A stretch of DNA of 64,000 nucleotides from Sorex araneus (Eukaryota > Chordata > Mammalia > Eulipotyphla > Soricidae). The number at the start of each line of letters is the position of its first letter. Position 1 is the first letter of the stretch. The position numbers were made by a program, and so were the translations under genes. Under the pieces are notes generated by a model. That model made no database searches. It worked only from the letters and a program-made list of their open reading frames with translations, and had not been told where the DNA came from. Location: assembly GCF_027595985.1 (NCBI RefSeq), contig NC_073302.1:218122354-218186353 (forward strand). The letters are read 5' to 3'. Of the stretch, positions 32,935 through 45,400 are shown piece by piece.

Positions 32935-34490
32935 TGTTCATACTTATGTTCATACTCAGGGATCACTCCTACTTGGGCTCAGGGGATATGTGGTGCCAGG
33001 GATCGAACTCAGGACAGCTGTGTGCAAGGCAAGTATCCTCCCCGCTGTGCTACTGCTCCAGGCCTTTTCCTATGCTATTTTGAAAACATTGTTAATTATT
33101 TGCATGCATATTTTGTACTTCATTTAATGACTGACTGAAACAAATTCTTCTTTAAATAATCCTGTGCTCGTTTCACTCATGACTGTCCCTACATTGGAAA
33201 TGTTGTGCAACACTTGCTTCTATCTAGCTGAAAAGTTACATCAACACAAAGGAAAAAAATGAGTTTATTCCTATTCCTTATGACAATTTTTTTCTTTCTT
33301 TGGCACACCTGGTGGTTCTTAGGGGTTTCTCCTGATGCTGCACTCAGGAATTACTCCTTACAGTGCCCAGGTAACCATATGGGATGCCGGAGATTGTACC
33401 CAAGCTGGCCTTGTGCAAAGTAAATGTCTAGCCGCTGTACTATGGCTTCGACCCAGATGGCAAATTTCTCTATTGTGAGCAGAGTCAGAATGTGTGAGGA
33501 AGGCCAAAACGAGAGTGAGAAGTGAGGATCAACGAATGTCAGAGGTTGAGAGGAATGGGTACTGAAAATGGCTTTCCTGAGCATCGCACCACCAAAATGG
33601 AACAGGGGTTGGGTTAGGCAGTGCCACAGAGATCAGAATCTATGGAGGGAAGGCAGTGATTTGGGCTCAAAGAACTTTTCTGCAGGGAAAGCAACAGATG
33701 TTGTAAGAGGATGACTAGTGTTTCAAAATGACTGACTGAAAATCAACTGGAAATAGGCTTGGGATCAAAGGGAACATTCCAATTGTCAGGGCTGTACTTA
33801 AAGGGCAGAGAGGAGAGAGACTCACATATTCAACAAGTTTGTGTGTGTGTGTATGTTAATTGAATCACTGTGAGATATATTTACAAGCACCTTGGCACTG
33901 AGTTAAGGCTCACTCCTGGCAGTGCTTGGGAGACCCTGTGGGATTCTGGGAATCAAACCCAGGTTAGTGGTGTGTACAGCCATCACCCTCTCGTCTGTAC
34001 CGTCACACTGGCCTCTGGCTCCTGAGACAAGGCCTTCTACCCGAACAGCCTTATTTGGGTCCCGGGCCTGCTCACCTTGGGACCAACATGTTCTCTCTTG
34101 CATCTCTCTTTCTCTGTCTCTGTCTATCTCTCTGTCTGTCTATCTCTCTCTCCTTCCTCAGAACGTCCAGATAAAAACTGTTCTTACTTTAAATGAACAG
34201 AGATATGTGAGGCCGGAGAAACAGTTCAGTGGGGAGACACTTGCCTTGCATGCAGCTGGTTCAGGTTTGATCCCTGGTGGCCTGTAGGGTCCTTCAGACC
34301 CGCCAGGAGTCAGATCTGAGCAAACAAAATTAATAATAATAATAACTGTTTGTCTTCTGGTCACATGTATTAATGGTCAGGGATCACTCCTGGCAGGGTT
34401 CTGGGAACCCTCTATGATACCAGGGATGGAACCCTGGTCGGCTGTGTGTGAGGCAGGAGTCTCCAGTATAATCTAGCCACCCCGAGGTCA
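32935..34490. repeat. scattered diverged SINEs
   Basis: Reverse copies at about 32,935-33,065, 33,290-33,455, 33,890-34,020 and 34,365-34,490; a forward copy at about 34,205-34,330. The unique sequence between 33,460 and 33,850 shows no gene. Confidence 0.65.
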
Positions 34491-35390
34491 AGAGGGAGAT
34501 GGTGGGTGGTGACAAACTTTGAGAAGAGGCTTCAAGGGAGCTTGGTTACATTGTCATCATTGGGTGTATTCTGCATCACTGGGAACATCTGGCAGAATGT
34601 GAGGCAGGCAGCACTTGGGAATTACCCCACACAGGCTGATAGGGAGCCAAGAATCAGGGGCATTTGTCCACCAAGTCCATCCGTCCATCATTGCTTGAAG
34701 AGTGTGTGCTGGATAGAACCTCTCCTGAAGCCCACAAGTACTCTGGGACACCCAGAAGCCTCCAGCTTCCAGCCTGGGATAACAAGGCCACAAGGGCCAG
34801 GCCAGGGGCTGGGGAGGTAGCTCAGGAGGCAAGGCATATGTCTTACACATGCAAAGACCCAGTTTTGATCCATGACACCACATGTTTCACACACACAGGT
34901 ATGGCCCTGGGGCTCTCAGCACTTCAAGGCCCGAACAACAAACTCTCACCGGGAGGGGCCCCCAACCCCCTGAGCACTAGTTAGGAAGTTTACCCCCCAC
35001 CCAAAAAAAGGAAGCTGGTGGGAGGCACCCAGAGCCTGTGATCCACTGGCCCTCTTTGTCTCTCAGGTGAAACTGGCCTCATGGTCCAGGGAGAAGCGAG
35101 TAAGCTGGTACAGCACCTTCCATCTAGGGAAGAAGGTCAGTCATGACATTGTGCCTCAGGCGGGACGGAAGGAGATAGGCTGGCTCACAGGAGAGGGTGG
35201 GGGACCCACAGACACGGTGGGAGTCTTGGGACCATACTTGTTGGAAAGACCCACAGGCCTCCTTGGGGACAAGGTGCAGCCTGATGGAGGCCTGAGAAAT
35301 GACTGGGATCAGTGACTGGGAAGAACAGGGACAAGTGTGCCAGCGGCAGGATCAGACTCTGCAGAAGCTCAGAGTCTAGAGAGGCTCAGC
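34491..35390. other. intergenic, no gene recognised
   Basis: Several open frames on both strands (for example 34,664-34,984 and 35,067-35,315) have no family match or splice support. A forward SINE remnant (ggggctggggaggtagctca) lies at about 34,805-34,975. Confidence 0.4.
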
Positions 35391-35402
35391 TGGACTTTTA
35401 AT

Positions 35403-35578
35403 TTTTTTTTTTTGGTTTTTGGGTCACTCCTGGCAATGCACAGGGGTTACTCCTGGCTCATGCACTCAGGAATTACTCCTGGCGGTGCTCAGGGGACCAT
35501 ATGGGATGCTGGGGATCGAACCCGGGTTGGCCGCGTGCAAGGCAAACGCCCTACCCGCTATGCTATCTCTCCAGCCCC
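35403..35578 (-). repeat. full-length SINE
   Basis: Reverse copy close to consensus (tttttgggtcactcctgg to ctctccagcccc). A shorter reverse copy at about 35,635-35,760 corresponds to the one at 10,430-10,593. Confidence 0.92.
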
Positions 35579-36104
35579 AGGATTTTTAAATTTTTAAAAA
35601 TTGTGCGTGTGTGTGAAGCAAGATAGTTTTCTTTTTTCTTTTCCTTTTTGGCCTACACCAATCGATACTCAGGGCTGACTGCTGGCTATGCGTCCTGGAA
35701 TTACTCCTGGCTGTGCTCAGGGGAACACTATGGGATGCCAGAATCAAACCTGAGTACAGAAAGATTATTTTCTTAACACAAAGTGTCGATCATGTAAAAT
35801 TAATATCTTGGTCATGTAAAATTAAGACCACGTGACTATTTAATCAAACAGAAGAAGCACTGCTGCGGAGAGAATGCAGCAGGCATTCAGAACAAATTAA
35901 GGGTCAGCAATCTTCACACACTTTTCTTCTAAGGAAACTGTTTGGGATCATTTTTAGCGGATTTCCATAATGAGCAATACAAACTAAATTACTGAGGTCC
36001 TGCTTTCGGGGCTAGGGTGGATACATTCAAAATACGGGGGTAGGAAGGTGAAATAGTGGTGGGCTTGGTGTCAGAATATTCAGTGTAGTAAGTTATTGTG
36101 AACA

Positions 36105-36345
36105 GGTTTCACTGTCACTGTCATCCCGTTTTTCATCGATTTACACGAGCGAGCACCAGTAACATCTCTATTCATCCTAGCCCTGAGATTTTAGCAGCCT
36201 CTCCTTACCCGTCTTTCCCAACGATTGGAGGCTCTTTTCAGACTGTTTTTATTACTGTGGCATATCAAATACGCCATGAAGAGCTTGCCAGGCTCTACCG
36301 TGCTGGTAGGATAGTCTTGGTAGCTTGCTAGGCTCTCTGAGAGGC
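36105..36345 (-). repeat. long-variant SINE, reverse
   Basis: Contains tttcactgtcactgtcatcc, tcatcgatttacacgagcg and gagcttgccaggctctaccg, the reversed body of the long variant. A TA-rich microsatellite follows to about 36,440. Two forward SINEs lie at about 36,475-36,610 and 36,695-36,850. Confidence 0.75.
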
Positions 36346-36959
36346 ATATATATATATGTGATATATATACATATATACATATATATGATGTGTCACATGG
36401 CTACAAATATCTAGACATATACAGTATATATAGAGAGAACTATTATGATAGCAGACTTAAGCAAGAAGTCTATGTGGGGGATGGGAAGATAGTATAGTGA
36501 GCAAGGTGCTTCCCTTGCATGCATCTGACCAGGGTTCAATCCCTGGGCACAGAGCCAGGACTAATACCTGAGCACTGCTGGGTTCTGACCACCCCCTGCC
36601 CCCCAAAAGGTGTATGTGTTGTAAACATCTTAAAGATTAAAATAACAGTAGTATTTATGACTTTCGTTCTGAAATCTGGTAAGATAATTACATAACTGGG
36701 GCCAGAGAAAAATTGCAGCAGGTAAGGCAGTTGCTTTGCATGTAGCCAACCTGGGTTTGACCCCTAAGCACACTCAGGAATGATCCATGAGCAATGAGAC
36801 AGGAGTAAGTCCTGAGCACATCTGTGTATGGCCCCCAAACAAAACAAAAACAAAGAGAATTGCATAACTTTGCTTGTTATCCTCTTAATAGTATAAGTTG
36901 TCATTATTTATAGGAAATGATTATTACAAAAATATTCTATATAATATACAGCCTATTCA

Positions 36960-37232
<273 letters not shown>

Positions 37233-37504
37233 TCAGAGATCTCTCCAGAAGCAAGCAAGAGTTGCTTCTCTGACCATCGCTGAGAGTTGACCTTGCTGCT
37301 CCCCCCTCACCCGCCCCAGGAGTGGCCCACTTCATTAGAAAGAAGTTGGAGGGGCAGGGTCGAGTCACACTCAGTGAGGCTCAGGGCTTATTCCTACCTC
37401 TATGTTCACGAGGGATTTCAGGTGTTGCTCAGGTAACTTATGTGGTGCAGGGTTCGAATCTGGTCTAGTTGAATGCAGACTGTTTTATCAGGTGGTTCAC
37501 ATCC

Positions 37505-37805
37505 CCAAGATTTTTTTAATTTTATTTTTAGAAAGTTGTTCACTATCATTTATGGCACTCAATATTCCAAAACCAATTCCACACCAATCCCTCTTCCCAC
37601 CACTATTATTTCTTCCCACCACACAAGCCTGCCCCAAAGGCAGATCCTATATCATTAATTTTGTATTGCTTCTTATGAATACTGTGCTAACAATGATCCC
37701 TAAAGGTTTCCTTAGAGGAAAGAGGGTGGAGATTGTTGTAGGTTACCCCAGAGACATTAAGGCCTCAATAGAAGAGATTACTAACATTGTGACAGGTTGA
37801 GCCTC
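37505..37805 (-). repeat. retrotransposon 3' end, reversed (paralogue of 11,685-11,995)
   Basis: Same phrases as the copy in the intact gene (cacaagcctgccccaaaggc, gtttccttagaggaaag), with small deletions. Shared by descent through the segmental duplication. Confidence 0.7.
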
Positions 37806-38129
37806 GGGATGCTACCCCCCCTCCATGATGTAATTCCGTAACGTCAATGGAGATAATGTATTACAATATCATAAACTTCTTATACTTTCTAGCTGCAAGG
37901 ACAAACATTTGGAAAAAGAAGAAAGCCCTGGTCAATAATAAACTGTGCCACCATAATACATATTTCAAAGGGCTAGTCCCAAGTATGCCTTTATCTTTCT
38001 TACCTATTTAAGAAGAACAGCCAGAGAGGCCACAGTAACCCTCCACCCAGCCAAACCCGGGAAAATTATTTCTTTAAATATTCCTTCCCACTATATTACT
38101 TCCTTTGGGGGATGGGAAGGGATGTTTGG

Positions 38130-38290
38130 CCACACTCAGTGATGCTCAGGGGTTCCTCCTGGCTCTGCACTCAAAATTAGTCCTGGCAGTGCTCAAGAAC
38201 CAGCCGGAGTTTCAGAAATCGAGCCTAGACTGGCCCTGTGCAAGGAAAATGCCTTTCTCCTTGTACTATGGACTATTGCTCTGGACCCTA
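38130..38290 (-). repeat. diverged SINE, reverse
   Basis: Paralogue of the SINE at 12,367-12,511, ending actattgctctggaccc. Confidence 0.7.
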
Positions 38291-38297
38291 AGACGCC

Positions 38298-38566
38298 TGC
38301 CTGCCTTCCTTCCTTCCTTCCTTCCTTCCTTCCTTCCTTCCTTCCTTCCTTCCTTCCTTCCTTCCTTCCTTCCTTCCTTCCTTCCTTCCTTCCTCCCTCC
38401 CTCCCTCCCTCCCTTCCTTCCTTCCTTCCTTCCTTCCTTCCTTCCTTCCTTCCTCCCTCCCTCCCTCCCTCCCTCCCTCCCTCCGTCCTTCTTTTCCTTT
38501 CCTTTCCTTTTCTTTTCTTTTCTTTTCTTTTCTTTTTTTTCTTTTCTTTTCTCTTCTTTTCTTTTC
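38298..38566. repeat. (CCTT)n/(CCCT)n/(CTTTT)n tract
   Basis: About 270 bp of pure pyrimidine on the plus strand. It stands where the intact gene has only a short T run (12,518-12,530), so it expanded after the duplication. A reverse SINE follows at 38,570-38,721. Confidence 0.96.
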
Positions 38567-39237
38567 TTGTCACACTGGCAATGCACAGGGGTTACTCCTG
38601 GCTCTGTACTAAATAATTACTCCAGGCAGTGCTCGAAGGACAGTATGGAATGCTGGGATTTGAACCTGGGTCGGCCATGTGCAAGGCAAACGCCCTACCC
38701 GCTGTGCTATGGATCCAGACCCTAAAACTCTTTTCCTTTGGCTGCACAGGAGTAGAAGATTGTGCCTAGCTGCCTAAGGACTCCAGGAACACAGAGCCCA
38801 GGGACAAGTAGTCCCTTTTCCCACCAGCTGACCTGGTCTAATGCCCAGGTGAAGGTCCTCATGAACCCCTCAGCAATTCGAGTCCCCCAAACTCTTCTGT
38901 TTGAGGCCCCAAATTTACAGGAAAATCCAGTGTCATACTCCTGATTCTCTGCCTTATTCTCTCTAGTTTTCACAAACATAAAGTAGCATTTGTTTGTGAA
39001 AGATACCGTTAACGTCTCTGAGTATCCTACATCTCACACCAACATTCTCAGGAGCTTGACGGTAAGTAAAGTCCTGCAGATTACTCAGAGATGACGAGAG
39101 CGTGCTCACTTCCAGAATGGCTGTCTCGAAGAGCTCAGTTGAACCCTAAGGGGAGCACCATCCATGAGCTTTTGGGGCATTGAAAAGACAACCTCAAACT
39201 CTTTAAGAAACACTTCATCAGCAAAATAATGGTCTGG

Positions 39238-39735
39238 TCTAATGTTGAGGTCTTTAATCCATTTTGATCTGACTTTTGTGCATGGTGTCAGGTCAAGGTC
39301 TAAACCCATTTTTTTGCATGTGGTTCTCCAGTTGTGCCAGCACCATTTGTTAAAGAGGCTTTCCTTGTTCCACTTCACATCTCTTGCTCACTTATCAAAG
39401 ATTAGATGATCATACATTTGGGGTTGTGTGTAGGGATATTCCAACCTGTTCCATTGGTCTACAGCTCTGCCTTTGTTCCAGTACCATGCTGTTTTAATTG
39501 TTACTGCTTTGTAGTAAAGTTTGAGGTTGGGGAGGGTGATGCCTCCCATTGTCTTTTTCCCAAGAATTGTTTTAGCTATCCTTGGACGTTTGTTATTCCA
39601 TATGAATTTTAGGATTGCTTGATCCATTTCTTTGAAGAATGTCATGGGTATACTTATAGGGATCGCGTTGAATCTGTATAATGCTTTAGGGAGTATTGCC
39701 ATTTTGACAACATTGATTCTCCCTATCCACACAAA
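39238..39735 (-). pseudogene. L1 ORF2 fragment, inverted part
   Basis: Open on the minus strand and carrying L1 ORF2 hallmarks from the segment after the reverse transcriptase: [38 protein letters not shown] and [15 protein letters not shown]. It continues to about 39,240 with [15 protein letters not shown]. Codons are little damaged, so the insertion is recent. Confidence 0.92.
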
Positions 39736-39739
39736 CCAT

Positions 39740-40560
39740 AAGGTACATTGAAGACAAGGTCGGCAAAACCCTCCACGATATTGAAGATAAAGGTATCTTC
39801 AAAGGTGACACGGAACTAAGCAATCTAGTAAAAACAGATATCAACAAATGGGACTACATTAAACTAAAAAGCTTCTGCACCGCAAAAGATACAGTGACCA
39901 GAATACAAAGACTATCCACAGAATGGGAAAGGATATTTACTCAATACCCATCAGATAAGGGGTTGATATCAATGGTATATAAAGCACTGGTTGAACTCTA
40001 CAAGAAGAAAACATCCAACCCCATCAAAAAATGGGGCGAAGAAATGAACAGAAACTTTACCAAGGAAGAAATAAGAATGGCCAAAAGGCACATGAAAAAG
40101 TGCTCTACATCACTAATCATCAGAGAGATGCAGATCAGAACAACCATGAGATACCACCTCACACCACAGAGACTAGCACACATCCAAAAGAACAAAAGCA
40201 ACCGCTGCTGGAGAGGATGTGGGGAGAAAGGGACCCTTCTTCACTGCTGGTGGGAATGTCGACTGGTTCAGCCCTTCTGGAAAACAATTTGGACGATTCT
40301 CAAAAAAATTAGATATTGAATTCCCATTTGACCCAGCAATACCACTGCTGGGAATATATCCCAGAGAGGCAAAAAAGTATAATCGAAATGACATCTGCAC
40401 ATGTATGTTCATCGCAGCACTGTTTACAATAGCCAGAATCTGGAAAAAACCCGAATGCCCCAGAACGGATGACTGGATGAGGAAACTTTGGTACATCTAT
40501 ACAATGGAATACTATGCAGCTGTTAGAAAAAAAGGAGGTCAAGAATTTTGTAGTTAAGTG
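39740..40560 (+). pseudogene. L1 ORF2 C-terminal fragment, forward part
   Basis: Reads DYIKLKSFCTAKDTVTR, then [37 protein letters not shown], a cysteine-rich segment ([17 protein letters not shown]) and the end MEYYAAVRKKGG. It is broken by one or more small frame changes near 40,200-40,320. Confidence 0.9.
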
Positions 40561-40869
40561 GGTGGGCATGAAAAGTTTCATGCTGAGTGAAATGAGTCAG
40601 AAAGAGAGAGACAGACATAGAAAGATTGCACTCATCTATGGTATATAGAATAACAGAGTGGGAGACTAACACCCAAGAACTGTAGAAATAAGTACCAGGA
40701 GGTTGACTCCATGGCTTCGAGGCTGGCCTCACGTTCCGGGGAAAGGGCAACTCAGAGAAGCGATCACCAACTACATTGTAGTCAAAGGCCATGTGGGGGA
40801 AGGGAGCTGCGGGCTGAATGAGGGCTAGAGACTGAGCACAGCGGCCACTCAACAACTTTATTGCGGGCC

Positions 40870-41137
40870 GTAGAAGCTAAATAGAGAGAGAGAACAGAAG
40901 GGAATGCCCTGCCACAGTGGCAGGGTGGGGTGAGAGGAGATGGGATTGGGGAGGGTGGGAGGGACGCTGGGTTTACGGGTGGTGGAGAATGGGCACTGGT
41001 GAAGGGATGGGTTCCCAAACTTTGTATGAGGGAAATATAAGCACAAAAGTGTATAAATCTGTAACTGTACCCTCACGGTGATTCTCTAATTAAAAATAAA
41101 TAAATTTAAAAAATATATATAAGTTCACAAAAAAAAT
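40870..41137 (+). repeat. L1 3' UTR and tail of the insertion
   Basis: GGGA-rich UTR (ggtggcaggg-like, gggcactggtgaagggatgg) ending tcacggtgattctctaatta and an A-rich tail. Reference copy for the many 3' fragments elsewhere in the window. Confidence 0.85.
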
Positions 41138-41889
41138 AAATAATGGTCTGGGTTGCGGCCACGCTTTCATTTTCCAGGCATGATAAAAGGAAAAAGAAAG
41201 AGGTGTGAGAACTTGGTGAATGAATGATGAGAGATGAGAAGTGGATTCATGTCAGTTGGAGACAAAAGAAAAAAGAGGGATTGTGGCTCTGGAGCCTAGA
41301 TTTGAGCTCAAGCCTTAGGAAGGTGGACCAGAATGACTAATGGCATTGAAACACTGAAGCTCTCTGAGAGACAGTCCCATTGGTTCCCAGTGACCGCAGT
41401 ACTGAACTTCTGACTTTACCAGAAACATTTGGGATCTACGTACTGCGGCTGACTTCAAGCTGGCTGTACCCTCCAGTTCCTCCTCTCCGTGGGTACTGGT
41501 AAAGGTTTTGTTAGAATTACTTCTGCAGAGTCTTGACCTTCCTTGTCTTCCTCGTCACTATCCATGATCACCTGGGCCGCAATAGCTGTAGAAAAAAAAT
41601 ATTTCAACAGCTGCAAAGTCTGATGAAAAATGAAAATCTCTGAACTAAAGATGTCATTAAAATATTTCTGGTCTTCTCAGCATCTATCCAAATGTTGACA
41701 ACTCTTGTCACAGTCGTACTCAGAGATGTGCTGCTGGCTCGCCCCTGTCCTGCCTCCTGGCAGTGTAATTCTACTTTTCCTCTGCTTGTTTTGTTTCACA
41801 CACCACACTGAAACAGAGCTTGGGTTAGGAGTCAAAGCATCCCTGGGTTAGTTCTGCTTCCAGACTTGTTCCACTCGATTCACTCTTTT

Positions 41890-42905
41890 GTTTTTCTTTT
41901 CTGGGACATCCATAGAAGGGCTCAAGGATCCCACTTAGTTGGGTACTCAGGAATCATCCCCTAATTGGATTGGGGAACCATATGTGGTGCGAGAGATCAA
42001 CGCAGGTCCATTGCATGCCAAGCAAGCACTCCACCTACTGTACACAATTGCTCTGGCCCCTCCTTCAAATTCATTCTTTAGGATACAGGGTCATTTTTCT
42101 AAGGTCTACTTCTGATTGCCTTTCTCAGCTGAAAACCCCAAGTTGGAGGCCAGAGAGAAAGCTGAATGGGCAACAACGCATGTGGGACACCCGGGTTCGA
42201 TATCTTTCCTCTCCTTACCATTTTTGTGATAAAACTTCTTAGAAGCAAGCACTGGAGAGTATGGCATTATGTCCAATGCCTCAATTTTCTCTATGGGTGT
42301 AAGAGAGCCCCGAGAGGATACAGGACGTTTCAGGTCCAAATCCTTATTGTCCGTGCCAACAACATCTAGGAGCCTATTTCAAAAGAAAAATAAAGCCCGG
42401 GAACAATGATTTGGTATGTTGTTGGGCAATTAAGATACATGTGAGAATTAACCACCAAAACATTTCATTTATCTTCCTGTAATAGAAACAAAGGAATGGT
42501 GTTCACTGAAGAAATTTTACTATCATTAAAGGTAAGACTGTTGTTACCTTGCACGTGGTCAACCCAGCTTCATTCTCCGTCATCCTTTTGTGCCCCCAAG
42601 CACCACTAGAAGGAATTTCTGAGGGCAGACAAGGTGTAAGCCCTGAGCATTGCTGGGTATGGCCATAATTAAAAATCAGTATTTGATGTAGTCTGTCTAC
42701 CGTCACACTGTAATCTGATGCATCCTACCAATCTATCAAGCACATATTGTTGGACATCTGATTTCTAAACATTTGGGGCCAAACATTCAGGGCTTATGCC
42801 TGGCTCTGCTCTGAGGGATCGGCAGTACTCCGGGCATCATCTGGAGTGTGCTGGCTATATCAATGCTGGGTTGGTCACGTGCATGGCAAGCTCCCCACCT
42901 GATGC
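41890..42905. repeat. SINE remnants shared with the intact gene
   Basis: Reverse at about 41,890-42,060 (as at 13,905-14,075), forward at about 42,540-42,670 (as at 14,545-14,665) and reverse at about 42,775-42,905 (as at 14,785-14,975). They mark the right end of the segmental duplication. Confidence 0.7.
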
Positions 42906-42907
42906 CA

Positions 42908-43233
42908 TGTTGGTGTACAACATCTCACAATCTCAGGGCTAGCTAGACATGGATGTTAAAATTGTTTTTCTGTTACTTTTTCTTTAACTGACTATGCTTC
43001 CGGTTATGTAACTGACTTTGATACTGTTTCCATTGACTAAATTAATTTGCATATTCTGTCTATGTGGCTGAAAATCATTGGTTAGAACATCAAGCTAGTT
43101 AATAAGAGGGGCTGAACAGATTGCTTTGGAGCACAGCACAACACCAGAGACAGTTTTGTGATCCTCCAAAAAGTATTTCCTTCGCGTGCATATCTTAATG
43201 CCTCAGACTGTCTAACCAAACCTTACTGCAACA
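42908..43233 (+). mobile_element. 5' LTR of a betaretrovirus-like endogenous element
   Basis: About 326 bp beginning TGTTGG and ending AACA, with a TATA-like aataagag at about 43,100. The U5-like end is followed three bases later by a primer-binding site. No matching 3' LTR was found in the window. Confidence 0.65.
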
Positions 43234-43235
43234 TA

Positions 43236-43253
43236 TGGCACCCAGTGCGTGGC
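43236..43253 (+). other. primer-binding site, tRNA-Lys type
   Basis: tggcacccagtgcgtggc resembles the lysine-tRNA site of ERVK, IAP and MMTV-type elements (general form TGGCGCCCAACGTGGGGC) with a few differences. Its position directly after the LTR supports the call. Confidence 0.65.
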
Positions 43254-43275
43254 TCAAGATAAAGGCTCAGTACAG

Positions 43276-43430
43276 AAGAAATAAAGAAAGGAAGAGATAT
43301 ATAGACAGAAAGTAAGAAAGGTAGAAGAAGAAATAGAGAAATAAAGGGAATAAGGAAATAAAGATATAAAGAAAGGAAGAAGAAAAAGAGAAAGAAATAA
43401 AGAACGAAAGAAAAGAAAGAGAAAGAGACA

Positions 43431-43482
<52 letters not shown>

Positions 43483-43913
43483 ATAGAGAAAGGAAGGAAG
43501 GAAGGAAGGAAGGAAGGAAGGAAGGAAGGAAGGAAGGAAGGAAGGAAGGAAGAAAAAGAAACAGGGAATAAAGAATATATATATAGTAAGAAAGAAAGGA
43601 AGAAAAAGAGAAAGGGAATAAAAGACATATAGATAGAAAGGAAGAAGAAAAGAGAAAGTAAGGAAATAAAGAAATATAGATAGAATGGAATAAAAGAGAT
43701 ATAGATAGAAAGAAAAAGGAAGGAAGAAGAAAAAGAGAAAGATAGGGAGAAAGAAATAAAGAAATATAGATAGAAAGAAAGGGAAAAGAAGAAAAAGAGA
43801 AAGAAAAGAATAAAGAAAGGTAGCCAGGGAGAAAGAAAGAAAGGGAAAAGAAGAAAAGGAGAAAGAAAAGGAATAAAGAAACTAAGAATAAATAAAGGAA
43901 GAAAAGAAAAAAG
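43276..43913. repeat. purine-rich GAAA/GGAA tract with interspersed ATAGATA words
   Basis: About 640 bp of GAAA and GGAA units, broken regularly by short agatatagat words. It lies in the untranslated leader between the primer-binding site and gag. The S/F/L-rich frames on the minus strand are artefacts. Confidence 0.92.
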
Positions 43914-44330
43914 AGTACTGGGTAATTCTGTAACATCACAGAAGGATGCCTATATTGATACTCTGAGCTCCCTAACAAAAGCAGCTGGTCTGCCATTGAA
44001 GGAACAGATAAAGCTATGCCTCCTTGAGAGGGTAAAAAGGTATTGTCATTGGTTTAAATAAAAAATAGAGAGCAATTTGATTTAAAACTATGGAACAAAG
44101 TAGGGAAAAAGCTGCATCATGCACACATTTTCAAAGCAACTTACAGAGATACTCCTGTGTTAGAGGAGAAGAGTGGGGAAGAATCTTTGACTCAGCCTAA
44201 ATTTTGTGCTAAGCCAACAGCATCTATATTATCTGGCGATTCATATCAAATTGATGATTCACCTTGAATCTGACAACTTCGAGTCAGACACAGAGAATTC
44301 AGTTTCAAAAGAGGTTATAAGCACCCAAGA
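43914..44330 (+). pseudogene. decayed betaretroviral gag (matrix region) remnant
   Basis: A short stretch after the purine tract translates to a matrix-like segment typical of IAP/MMTV-type gag, and is quickly interrupted by stops and frame changes. No protease, polymerase or envelope is recognisable downstream. Not functional. Confidence 0.6.
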
Positions 44331-45119
44331 GATGAGAAAAATTAATTAAAAATTAGATAAATTAATTAGTCAAATGAAGTACCTTGAGATGCATCACCCT
44401 TCTGAAAGAAGGATAATGCCTCCTGTACAGGGCATCACTGATCCTGACTCTTTGGCAGTTCCTTCCCCTCACTTATAGAAGAATAGGGAAGAGGAAAGTC
44501 TGTGTTGCCGTTTTAAGCTTACTTCTGAGTTGCATTCCCATCATGATCCCTACCTCTAACCAGAACTCATGCTTGGCTCTGGAGACACACACAGCTCAGC
44601 GGGGGCCGGGCTGCAGAGCACCCCTAACCACCTGGAGCGTGTTCGCCTCCTCCCTGGGACCCCCATGCCTCGCAGTGTCTGCCTGGGCCTGGGAGCCACA
44701 GGCTCTCCTGTGACTGCAGCTGCTCCCACCAGAAGGAGACAGAGACTGTCCCTGGGACAGCCGCTGCCGGGCTGCCCTGAGACCAGCGCAAATCCGACTT
44801 CCCTCTTCCTCTCAGGGGCTGTCCTCAGTGTTTTTCTGTCCTGGGATTTTTGCAGGTGAGGGAGCCATAGACAGGCCCAGGACTACTGTTAAACCCACCG
44901 ACTTGCTCTCCATCCTCTCCCATCCTACCTGGACTTCCAATTTTATGCCCATTGGCCTGTACCTAGAGAAATTCTGGTCAAAGTGCTTCCCGCCCTGCCC
45001 CTGCCAGCCTTTTGCACCTGCATGTGTCACAGCCCACGTGTGACCTGAACCCCAGGAAGTGGGGACAGCTTCAATATAGTCAAAGCATCCGGGAGCAAGA
45101 TGCTTGGGCAGGTGTGCGG

Positions 45120-45400
45120 AGTAGAAGAAAGAGGCCAAGTCACTTAATACCTCTACTGCAAAGCACAACACCCAAAAGGAGAGAGCGAGCAAAAGGGAAC
45201 ACATTGCCACAGAGGTGGGGTGGAGGGGATGGGGTGGGGATGGGGGAGGGATGCTGGGACCATTGGTGGTGGAAAATGGGCACTGGTGCAGGGATGGGTA
45301 CTTGAACATTGTGTGACTGAAACGCAAGCACGAAAGTTTGTAAGTCCATAACTGTACGTCATGGTGATTCAGTAATAAAAAATTAAAAATAAAAAAAGAA
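45120..45400 (+). repeat. L1 3' UTR fragment
   Basis: Carries ggtggaaaatgggcactggt, tgtgtgactgaaacgcaagc and catggtgattcagtaataa with an A-rich tail: same order as 40,870-41,137. Confidence 0.85.

Larger units (their letters stand above)
39224..41151 (+). mobile_element. L1 insertion with 5' inversion and 14-bp target duplication
   Basis: The 14-bp target aaataatggtctgg is at 39,224-39,237 and 41,138-41,151. The first part (39,238 to about 39,735) is inverted L1 ORF2. The rest (about 39,736-41,137) is forward and runs through the end of ORF2, the 3' UTR and an A-rich tail. This is the classic product of twin priming. The intact paralogue has the uninterrupted target once at 13,196-13,209. 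Confidence 0.93.
37810..42365 (-). pseudogene. TULP3-like pseudogene (exons 6-9 equivalent)
   Basis: Minus-strand copy of the central part of the gene at 7,672-27,469. Exon 6 equivalent at 42,219-42,365 is open with both splice sites. Exon 7 equivalent at 41,444-41,585 has a 2-bp gain that shifts the frame. Exon 8 equivalent at about 38,939-39,145 keeps DFTYRQAPE and VGVRCRI but then shifts frame and reaches a stop. Exon 9 equivalent at about 37,815-37,908 has its acceptor AG changed to AA and an early TAA. Exons 1-5 and all exons after 9 are absent. It cannot encode a tubby domain. Confidence 0.88.

Noticed and set aside
38105..38725. 206-codon frame with FLPS repeats
   Set aside because: CCTT/CCCT microsatellite joined to SINE sequence at both ends.
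43223..43996. 257-codon F/L/S-rich frame on the minus strand
   Set aside because: It is the complement of the purine-rich leader tract of the ERV remnant.
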